In this document: piece after piece, positions 11,401-17,616 of the stretch
Position numbering within the stretch: the stretch's first letter is position 1
Layout: each line of letters opens with the position of its first letter
NCBI GenBank assembly: GCA_031270515.1
Contig: JAISXM010000063.1
Span: forward strand, 1 to 33,763
Reading direction: 5' to 3'
DNA: 33,763 nt
From: Holosporales bacterium
GTDB taxonomy: Bacteria; Pseudomonadota; Alphaproteobacteria; BNTO01
Position numbers and translations under genes: made by a program
The notes under the pieces: model-generated
What the model saw: only the letters and a program-made list of their open reading frames with translations
The model's database searches: none
Told to the model about the DNA's origin: nothing

Positions 11401-11798
11401 CCGAATACGGATCCCGAGTGGTCAAACCAATTTCCCAGTGCGAAATCCTCATGCGCGGCGACCTTTACTATTGCGTCTGGGGCCGTCGCTAGTCGTTCAA
11501 CAAACGCGGCTGGCACCTCATCCTCAATTATGCGGAGCAGGTTCATTAACAGGTTTACGCGCCCGCACATTGTGCGAGATGAGGTGCCTTCCCACGCGCC
11601 AAAGATGCGCGCCTGCTCGCTTTCGGGGATTGCATCTCGCCGCAGTTTTAGCGCGGCCCATAAGGTGGTTCCTGTGGGCGCATCCGTAGAGACGCCAATG
11701 TAGGCTAGCGATTCGCCATTGACTCCGCCGGGAATGCTTGCAAACGCCCGAGGAAGGATGAATTGGCACACACAAAAAGCGACAAGGAGTATTCGCAT
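5406..11798 (-). CDS. Giant secreted protein of unknown function (2130 aa)
   Basis: Uninterrupted 6.4-kb ORF with signal peptide MRILLVAFCVCQFILPRAFA; mostly helical; recurring motif of type (I/L)G.P.(D/N)T....LFG. Confidence 0.88.
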   Translation of the reverse strand: MRILLVAFCVCQFILPRAFASIPGGVNGESLAYIGVSTDAPTGTTLWAALKLRRDAIPESEQARIFGAWEGTSSRTMCGRVNLLMNLLRIIEDEVPAAFVERLATAPDAIVKVAAHEDFALGNWFDHSGSVFGMLYELFQIIYESFPVFKSVALATLIDTAPLDIELLKETHILIKETFPHMDGALLGKYGALLENVLACGTPEERAPILFDLCELLHPLYLDVFVGDNTAPPSPVAYAPLFAKFKHTQSAMPAPVASELEDRLERLIKKIHPRNTSQYVDFYKLVSSNEISLSRCIIDALGSPFNTEQSLTPTFFTVFNDLQRRYYYIDEKFQLLMETLGTPSNTGENRTIFGCVAAEYEALDASPISLYKKQWIGCSNGAPFSLFSNLCEIQYMFNATKDQLPESLIDHYLTRIGIPGDTQNTSLFGAIHTLHDCHDFDAFARALGFGKSDPGSCFYFTNAFKDTLIPAEFLDIGGLPNFCIDTILELFTNPVPEPSVIAAETRRIIKQDFFGRLTDIIMPQLRDVRLVLHEQNAELLGYIGTDGDNIDGFDIFSKIRRLIHHISTAEPDIDITPMYVHLIYGPDSLQSFIYEIHMRATHSLKGIADVVGSVFSMDYSCFGAINKCLHAAILAPLSAFISPLHCGPDEEETVIGEILNNFLAVNVNFKDLPDDYGSILATIGAHIELHQLRANLLMNMVGFFYEILPHMSHLISYSNLMRYIDLIKGDTNSLLTMSQDLLTCNSRIAITSITGYTTGKDTTEITMWNTCRTIYSELYNIADKMFTPANILNLIEHENEYAVIPHLYDFIQSYKQKITYLQLFSERILHEQYKYNFCKFVKALFDVNATIQHQRSSFDQICVSSEELRKNSTYYCITTVSPANSAESLRNINEMTTLLMYALIASRCTDILTLDIDTPAHKYELVSAGISAFSGEYTSATSIMKRVKAKVSSLNGFHEETKLIGDTNDFIIASELDNITAWGLYNEVLQIMSQPEFFVESCKNLSRENILTHWYFEYCALIGSSYDNDSVASQRAFFETLTRLNALLHTPSVEEWQSVISLTIVGSPDVIDKSYHTIFSTLIAWLKHLLPWYSNFTFDYSSSKRNGVGTSLRKVYELFCSTSYRHLPAFLPLMSLGEPDEHSGFFGRLDECISAFSSADNINSLQVRVFLAYSKALSDEINEFIEKMSAPLEIDEVTAFIDRLDVLMWNLLATESCEGCEQIVEFLRSLYIIVEEAAQSIAHNTNEELVAIFENTSFGEIKTVATALQSAVALLLKKANHNIATRKSCISLSAQSEIAEILTQVSAMGVAVRALGKEVEPLVVEFPYNAMCLSLPEIVNNLTAAMNNFTQNLRLPVVSYIRYNETNVSDFLSIADSILAIFNTVQGIVFLKNCDGCDNDELKLEVFVNGMQQLVSTIFSIKEFLANSYACQLAYQFDNLSQILQKTSLYMVPANLFILPQTMQPVWDNISQGFAVIVQNVEHAVECFKINNSISAIVSALDDLCASLTGYCGHMQALTTTLGVDVPEEESEPRDVVYNDASVVGTFDSVLSHINYIAEYWDNSDMGEPLHSNWLIPILESIASGYDKLRDVMVEQIAHWEDKYNILDRLNLIRHVLSQQICPNVHNTVMRMKSYCAHNLTEQIKDIALQLSTFSSVITQVPCENIFTPNEYIYSFLGIWAQCADQVAQIFQYMRDKQDGGPSCLHFLVQEDLERLQSVLVQCNADVSGVLELSGTGTRAPSLAEAITQLDASLGYVNNWWQQARALNFKLDVCRHPLMSKLVSLQGSYASIFRNMSDFTSSSPCLYADIPLASAALAFADRVQQIQEITFSLNSDLTCTRLLGNEVEDIEHTLLNISAKFCVQSEGGCSIDISNLMAAEYLPTLLEQFTNINIVLSELAAFFQASTTGACITGAIPALAQIRSALATILAGMQGTDVDKQVDDASVIERVNAITSCMGDINERLLMGTLSFIPAPSSADAPTHKERADVAEQVVTQISATHDLLRTLAGCIEEAAPSFVSCFDKLGQTSAPIQRISIDVQYISEAIFAISEQVGAQYQQLLLDDARDDLDELTLVTDVDQCAWLASVNERDAYLSQELERLALLTCGIQLLPNAEINHPVVVSFLPDVE

Positions 11799-12028
11799 GC
11801 AATCAACGTTATTCGCTTCTACTGCGTGATTTTAACGTATAACGTATTAACGAATTGTTAACAAATATATACGATGTATACCTGCCCATTCGCGAAACGA
11901 ATTAGCCGTGCATCAAGCCGACGCAGAAAATACAAGTCATGTTTTTATACACAAACCAACATTTCATTGCAAGCAAGTCCTAATTTTTGCTATGAAAAGG
12001 ATACGGGGGTATTTAGGATGATTGAATT

Positions 12029-13045
12029 ATGATGAGCGCAGTTTGTATTTTTATGTCGCTGTCCGTGCTTGGAGTGCGTATTTGCAGGGCGTCCACACCG
12101 GACGCAAGTGCGTACACAAATATCCATGAGTTGACAGCACGTGCTGCGGAAATCCAAGAAGAAATAGGTCGCACTACTAAATGTGCAGATACGTGCGTTG
12201 CGGAATGGCAACAATCACTGGAATTGTGTCATACGCAAATTTTAAATGCGAATAGAGTAGCAACGGAAATCCAACAAAACATAGATAATGTTCGTCAAAC
12301 AGTATCTACGCGTGTTGCAATGTTACAACAAGACCTGGAATTGTGTCATACGCAAATTTTAAATGCACGTCAATTCGAAATGGATCAACAAAATAGTGAT
12401 ACAACCCCGGACGCAAGTGCTAGACGTTCCAAAGAAGGCGCATCTACTCGACATCCATTTTCTCCCGCCGAGGATGCTTTATTGCTATTCCTTGTAGAGA
12501 AACATGGTTGTAATCAGTGGTGTATAGTTGCCCCCCTTATGAATAGAACTCTACGTCAATGCAGAGAACGTTGGCAGAATTACTTATCTCCTACAGTTCG
12601 TATCGCCCCATGGACGCATAGGGAAGAACAGCTCTTGCTCACTTTGGTAGGTGAAATTGGGAAACATTGGGCAGAAATTGGTCGTCAACTTACTCGCTCA
12701 GAAGCCGACGTAAAAAATCACTATTACTATCATCTAAAACCTGACTATTCCCGTCAGATGAAATCAAAGAGTGGACGTGTTGTGTCCGACATGCAACAAT
12801 TGTCACCTTTGTCTGCATCTTTTCCCGTGCTGGTCCATGACGTTACTTCCACGCTGCAGGTCGCTCCTCCGTTACCTGCCGCACAAGGGGATATTTCAAC
12901 GATCGAGACTGACGCAAATTCTGACGATGGTAGAACCGTTGAGTTCGATCCTTTTGGTCTCACTGGTTTTCCTGACAAAGAAACGTTAAGCTCATATGAC
13001 GATCTGTCAGTAGTTGGTGTTTATTATGGTGAATTAGAAGAGTAA
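12029..13045 (+). CDS. Secreted Myb/SANT-like R2R3-type DNA-binding protein with N-terminal coiled coil
   Basis: Signal peptide MMSAVCIFMSLSVLGVRICRA; Myb repeat 1 HPFSPAEDALLLFLVEKHGCNQWCIVAPLMNRTLRQCRERWQNYLSPTV; Myb repeat 2 APWTHREEQLLLTLVGEIGKHWAEIGRQLTRSEADVKNHYYYHLKP. Confidence 0.85.
   Translation: MMSAVCIFMSLSVLGVRICRASTPDASAYTNIHELTARAAEIQEEIGRTTKCADTCVAEWQQSLELCHTQILNANRVATEIQQNIDNVRQTVSTRVAMLQQDLELCHTQILNARQFEMDQQNSDTTPDASARRSKEGASTRHPFSPAEDALLLFLVEKHGCNQWCIVAPLMNRTLRQCRERWQNYLSPTVRIAPWTHREEQLLLTLVGEIGKHWAEIGRQLTRSEADVKNHYYYHLKPDYSRQMKSKSGRVVSDMQQLSPLSASFPVLVHDVTSTLQVAPPLPAAQGDISTIETDANSDDGRTVEFDPFGLTGFPDKETLSSYDDLSVVGVYYGELEE
12098..12420 (+). repeat. 14-bp direct repeats (ccggacgcaagtgc) at 12098-12111 and 12407-12420 flanking the coiled-coil segment; 32-bp exact direct repeat at 12218-12249 and 12335-12366
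   Basis: Read directly; spacings 309 bp and 117 bp, both in frame (TPDASA and LELCHTQILNA repeated). Confidence 0.85.
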
Positions 13046-13159
13046 TACTTCGTTATCGTAGGAATGACTCGAATCTCCACTTTTGTTTATTTCTAGGTGT
13101 TTAGGTGTGCCTAGTCGTAAAAAGAATAGATGGCAGTAATTTGAAGAGCAAGGGGGGAC

Positions 13160-13181
13160 CCCATTCAACTTGTTGAATGGG
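13160..13181. repeat. Palindrome core CCCATTCAACTTGTTGAATGGG, copy A of a 3-copy family
   Basis: Same 22-nt core at 19859 and 24790 with one variable central base. Confidence 0.85.
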
Positions 13182-13214
13182 CACCTGGCGCCGAGCTGTA
13201 TAGACCTTCCCATA

Positions 13215-13310
13215 TATAGCTAAACACTATGAAAACTCGGTACTGCCTTTGCTTCATTCACAATATTTCTAAAGCAAGGCGCTGCGGGGTTTTTATGGTG
13301 TTTAGCTATA
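13215..13310. mobile_element. 96-bp MITE-like/inverted-repeat element, copy 1
   Basis: Starts TATAGCTAAACACTAT and ends GTGTTTAGCTATA (inverted); near-identical 96-bp copy at 32105-32200. Confidence 0.75.
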
Positions 13311-13410
13311 CTGTGATCACTGATCCTTCCAATAGGACTGGACTCGTCCGAATCAGAGAGAAGAATTGATGGATGAATTTGTGAATATAAGAACTTTTTG
13401 TGTTTGGTGA

Positions 13411-13860
13411 TTACGTCTTTATTCCCGTAGATCCAAAGCCGCTATCCCCTCTCTCCGTAGACGAAAGGTCCTCCGATATTTGCATACTGCAGCGCACAAA
13501 CTCCGCGAACACAATCTGCGCGATTCTCATGCCCCGTTCTATTACAAACGGATCCTGCCCAAGGTTGATCAAGATCGCGCCCAGCTCACCTCTGTAGTCG
13601 GGGTCAATTGTGCCGGGGGCGTTGAGTACGCACACGCCATGCTTGGCTGCCAGCCCTGACCTGGAGCGAATTTGCGCTTCTATGCCATCGGGCAGCGCGA
13701 TGCAAAAGCCAAGCTTTACAACGATTCTCTCCCTTGGGGGGAGCGTTTCAGGCGCGTCAATTGCGGCGAATACGTCCATGCCCGCGCTTTGTGGCGTTGC
13801 GTAGAAAGGGTATGGCAAGCCCTCGCCGTGGGGCAAAATTTTCAGTGGAATGGTTATCAT
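13411..13860 (-). CDS. dut: Deoxyuridine 5'-triphosphate nucleotidohydrolase (dUTPase)
   Basis: dUTPase motifs: SAGMDVFA, RSRSGLAAKHGV, LNAPGTIDPDYRGEL, RIAQIVFA, C-terminal RGDSGFGSTG. Confidence 0.97.
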   Translation of the reverse strand: MITIPLKILPHGEGLPYPFYATPQSAGMDVFAAIDAPETLPPRERIVVKLGFCIALPDGIEAQIRSRSGLAAKHGVCVLNAPGTIDPDYRGELGAILINLGQDPFVIERGMRIAQIVFAEFVRCSMQISEDLSSTERGDSGFGSTGIKT

Positions 13861-14028
13861 GTGGACCTTCTTTGGGTAATAGACTTTCTTTTGGTAATAG
13901 ACCTTCTAATGGTCGAAAATTTGTGACTGGGTAATTTAAAAAAGGGACTTGTGCGAGTATACCATTTGCCGAACACATGCGACACACGCATAATTAACTT
14001 ATTATACGCCCGAAATAACATTAGCTTC

Positions 14029-16455
14029 ATGCCCACTGCCCGTTCTGCGCTGCCTGATATATTTGAGCAAGATCGATGGTTCTTGTGGATCCCCGTGTTT
14101 ATGGCCATTGGGAGCGTTGCGTATTTTTCCTGGAGCAACGAGCCTTCGTATGCCGTGCCGATTATTGCGGCGTTGCTTGGCGGCGGGGGGCGTTATCTGC
14201 TGAAGCGGTGGCTGCTGTCCTGCTATGTTGTGGGGCGGGACGTGTGCGTTGGTGCGGCGCCCGATCCGAGCGCGAAGTCGATTCCTAGTGTGGATGTTAA
14301 TTCTAGCGTAGGGACTAATTCTAGCGCGGGTATTATTCCTAACGCGAAGTCAAAAAAAATTTCCTACGCGGCCCACATGTGGTGTCTTTTGCTCACAAAT
14401 TTGCTTATAGCATTTGCGATTGGATTTGCTGCAGGAAAATTGAGGACGTCCATGCAGCATACAGCCAACTTCTTTTGCATTGAGCGCTTGGCGCAAATGT
14501 TTGTGCCTCGTGATGCGTCATCACACCTCACTGTTAATGGACAGATTGCGACTCATTCTACGCCAGAAACTGGGAATGGACGTATCGCGACTCCTTCTAT
14601 GCCAGAAACTGGTAATGGACGTATTGCGACTCCTTCTTCTCCAAAATCTGACGAACTTGCTTATGAAAGTGCGAATGAACGTGGTAGAGGAAGCGCTGAA
14701 AAAGTTGCTGTCGAACGCACCGACGAATCGCCACAAACCATATGCGGCATAGTGGACTCCGTCGAAGACGTTCCGCGCGGCACGCTGGCACGCCCTCGTC
14801 AGCTGCGGCGCTGTGTCCTTAGCCACATCCTGGGGATGCCTGCGTTCGTAAAGGTGCGGGTCCAAGGCGCATACAACAAACTGCAATACATACAACCGTT
14901 TGCAGCCGTGTTGCTGCGGTGCGACATATTTCCTCCGCCACCGCAACTCGCGGAGCACGGGTACGACGCCCAATTTGACGCGTATTTTAAAGGATTGTCC
15001 GCCTTCGGCAAGGTGCGCGAAGTGCTTGCCATCCGCGACCTGAGCGAATACCCTGCGCTCGCTCAGCAAAGCAATCCCGGGGCGGCGATCGCGGCGGGGC
15101 CTGCGTTGTCGCGCGTATATCAGGTGCGGACCCGGCTGTCCAATGAGCTGCGCGCCCGTTTGCCCGCGTCCGTGTCGTCGTTGGCGACCGCTCTCGTGAC
15201 GGGGGACAAGTCGGGCATTTCGATGAAGGTGCGCGAGGATTTTACTCGCTCTGGGTTGTCGCATATGTTGGCGATTTCGGGGTTGCACATGGGGCTGTTG
15301 GCGTGGTTGTTTTTTACGGTGTTTACGCGGCTGCTGGTGTTGGTTCCTCGCTTGGCGACGCGCTTTGTTGTGAAGAAAATTGCGGCCATTGTGACGATTC
15401 CGTTTACATTTGGGTATTTGCTTTTGTCTGGGGCGTCTTTTTCGGCACTTCGAGCGTTTATAACGGTTACGCTGTCCATGTTGGCGATCTTGTGTAATCA
15501 ACGCGCAATAAGCTTGAGGAATACTGCTATTGCGGCATGTTTGATTTTGATTATCTTTCCGGAAAGCGTTTATTCTGTGAGTTTTCAGTTGTCATTTGCG
15601 TCTGTGACAGGGCTATGCTTTTTGGCGGACTGGATGCATGAGCGCGAAAAGCGCGAGCCTGATCCGTTTGCGATAACGCCTTCGTTTTTCGCCAGGTCCA
15701 AGTTTGGGCAGCTATTGTTGCGACATTTTATACGTCCTATTGGGCAAGGTGCGGCGACAACTTTGATTGCGACAATTGCAACTACGCCGATTATTATATA
15801 CGTGTTTCAGCGAATCACCCTAGTGAGTGTGGTTGGAAATCTGGTTGCTGTGCCATTTTTGAGCGTTTTTGTGATGCCGTTGCTTGCTCTGTCTTTGTTA
15901 ATTTCGACAGATTTTATGTTTATGTTAGCCGGAAAGAGCCTGAGCATCTTGTTGCGGATTGCAGAAGTTGTGGCTTCGCTTCCTGGGTCCAATTATGTGC
16001 TGCCAAGGCCTGATCTCATTAGCGTGTTGCTGATAACGTTTAGCTCACTTTGGTTCATTATCTGGCATGGCCAAAAGCGGCTCATTAGCCTCCCGCTTTT
16101 TGTGATCGGCTGGCTTTGGTTACTGACGCCAACTCATCCGGATGTTTTTTTGATGAGGGATTTGATTGGCGTTTGCAAAGACGACGTGTTTTATATATCG
16201 AGCCAGCGATTTGGTAGCTTCCACGCGAAAGTTTGGTCACAAGAATGTGGCATCCAAGTGGTGGAGCCTATGCCCTATCGTGATATAGAAAAGTGGCAGT
16301 CCGAATTGGATGCGCTTATTCCTGATAGTGCGGACGACGTTGTTTTCCTAACGAAAAGAATCAACGGAGGGTGGAATAAACGCACATTAAATTTAGGACA
16401 AACGAGACCTTGGGTAGTCGGATTAGATACCAAAACACAATCTACCCAATCATAA
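14029..16455 (+). CDS. comEC: ComEC/Rec2-family competence/DNA-uptake membrane protein (ORF open from 13951)
   Basis: ComEC core: LVTGDKSGISMKVREDFTRSGLSHMLAISGLHMGLLAWLFF, SGASFSALRAFITVTLSMLA, FPESVYSVSFQLSFASVTGL. Multiple TM helices. Confidence 0.93.
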   Translation: MPTARSALPDIFEQDRWFLWIPVFMAIGSVAYFSWSNEPSYAVPIIAALLGGGGRYLLKRWLLSCYVVGRDVCVGAAPDPSAKSIPSVDVNSSVGTNSSAGIIPNAKSKKISYAAHMWCLLLTNLLIAFAIGFAAGKLRTSMQHTANFFCIERLAQMFVPRDASSHLTVNGQIATHSTPETGNGRIATPSMPETGNGRIATPSSPKSDELAYESANERGRGSAEKVAVERTDESPQTICGIVDSVEDVPRGTLARPRQLRRCVLSHILGMPAFVKVRVQGAYNKLQYIQPFAAVLLRCDIFPPPPQLAEHGYDAQFDAYFKGLSAFGKVREVLAIRDLSEYPALAQQSNPGAAIAAGPALSRVYQVRTRLSNELRARLPASVSSLATALVTGDKSGISMKVREDFTRSGLSHMLAISGLHMGLLAWLFFTVFTRLLVLVPRLATRFVVKKIAAIVTIPFTFGYLLLSGASFSALRAFITVTLSMLAILCNQRAISLRNTAIAACLILIIFPESVYSVSFQLSFASVTGLCFLADWMHEREKREPDPFAITPSFFARSKFGQLLLRHFIRPIGQGAATTLIATIATTPIIIYVFQRITLVSVVGNLVAVPFLSVFVMPLLALSLLISTDFMFMLAGKSLSILLRIAEVVASLPGSNYVLPRPDLISVLLITFSSLWFIIWHGQKRLISLPLFVIGWLWLLTPTHPDVFLMRDLIGVCKDDVFYISSQRFGSFHAKVWSQECGIQVVEPMPYRDIEKWQSELDALIPDSADDVVFLTKRINGGWNKRTLNLGQTRPWVVGLDTKTQSTQS
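14536..14652 (+). repeat. 3 x 39-bp tandem repeat inside comEC (NGQIATHSTPETG / NGRIATPSMPETG / NGRIATPSSPKSD)
   Basis: Read directly from DNA and translation. Confidence 0.85.
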
Positions 16456-16492
16456 CTCGTTTCCTTTGAGATTTTCTTATCCAGGTAATGTG

Positions 16493-17281
16493 TTACGGCC
16501 GATTCAATGCGAGGAAAGAGGTATCATTGATCATACAGCTCTGCGCCCGTTCTCCGAAACTCCTGCTGCGAACTCTTTTTGTGATTGGGTCTATAGGTCG
16601 ATCAAACTTTTGATCAAGCGACTCACTAATATGCATCTGCAAAGTATACAGCGAATCGTTGCTCACATCGACCAACGGAAGGATCATCTGCAGCGCCCTT
16701 AACCTGCCGTGTCCGCGTAGGTTTAATCTTATTACTTCGCCTCTCAATCTATCGATCTTCTCCACAAATTGGCACCTAAACGCCAGCAGCAATCCATCCC
16801 ATTCATCGTTTTGTCTTTCTGCTGCAACGTTAATTCTTGCGTTTATTTGTTCCTGTAATGATTGCCCATTTACTTTGATGCTCTCCATTCCGTCGCATAT
16901 CTCATCTATTACAAAATCGAAAGTCGACGCGCAACAGCACAGCAGCGGACAACATTTTTTGCGTATGTCTATCAACGCATTTTTTAGTTGGATAGAGTTA
17001 TTTGGATCGAACATCGAAAGGAAAAACTGTTCGTCTGGGCGTCCATCCCTTATAATGTCATCCAGGGCGCTTAACACTCGTGGCTTAACATTCCACGGGG
17101 ATTTGATGGTGGCTTGTATTACACGGTTTTGAACGTATGTGTTTATTTGCTCATCCAGCGCATTTGTCGCAAGGATGCGATATGTGCTTGGTGTTTGGTG
17201 CATGCCTTGTATGTCTGCTGCGTGCATGAACGAGGTTGTTATTGCGAACCCAATGCTTTTGCTTAATGTACTGATATTCAT
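16493..17281 (-). CDS. Secreted hypothetical protein (~262 aa)
   Basis: Signal-peptide-like N-terminus MNISTLSKSIGFAITTSFMHAADIQ; no recognised family. C-terminus carries a repeat-encoded PITKRVRSRSFG peptide. Confidence 0.65.
   Translation of the reverse strand: MNISTLSKSIGFAITTSFMHAADIQGMHQTPSTYRILATNALDEQINTYVQNRVIQATIKSPWNVKPRVLSALDDIIRDGRPDEQFFLSMFDPNNSIQLKNALIDIRKKCCPLLCCCASTFDFVIDEICDGMESIKVNGQSLQEQINARINVAAERQNDEWDGLLLAFRCQFVEKIDRLRGEVIRLNLRGHGRLRALQMILPLVDVSNDSLYTLQMHISESLDQKFDRPIDPITKRVRSRSFGERAQSCMINDTSFLALNRP
16553..16590. repeat. 38-bp repeat copy 1 (tccgaaactcctgctgcgaactctttttgtgattgggt), inside a CDS
   Basis: 37/38 identical to 20284-20321. Confidence 0.9.
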
Positions 17282-17523
17282 AGTTACCACGAAAAATATT
17301 TCTTACTCTCTTCGTATATTATATGGGAAAAGTGTTAATAATCTGTTAACGGGGTGATGTTTGGTTATAAATCATTTTAATTTTTTGCTTTATTCAGAGG
17401 CTTTGTGCTACATAACCACAACACTCAAAAAACTGTAGAAATAATTTGGCAAAATAGGTTGCATTGTTAACTTTTGCCGTGACAAAATTGGAATTGGCGA
17501 TGCCCCCACACTATATGTCCCCT

Positions 17524-17542
17524 GGGTGGGTGGGGGGTGGGG
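17524..17542 (+). other. Putative G-quadruplex motif GGGTGGGTGGGGGGTGGGG upstream of mrdA
   Basis: Four G-runs of at least 3 separated by single T; ~75 bp upstream of the likely start codon. Confidence 0.55.
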
Positions 17543-17616
17543 ATGGCACTCTATCACAAAAAGATTAAAAAAACGTTAAAAAACCGTTGTTTTTTTATAA
17601 TCAGCTTTTTACTCCG

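Noticed and set aside
14521-15501. 326-aa minus-strand ORF opposite comEC
   Set aside because: Arg/His/Gln-rich composition typical of an antisense shadow; the plus strand encodes conserved ComEC motifs.
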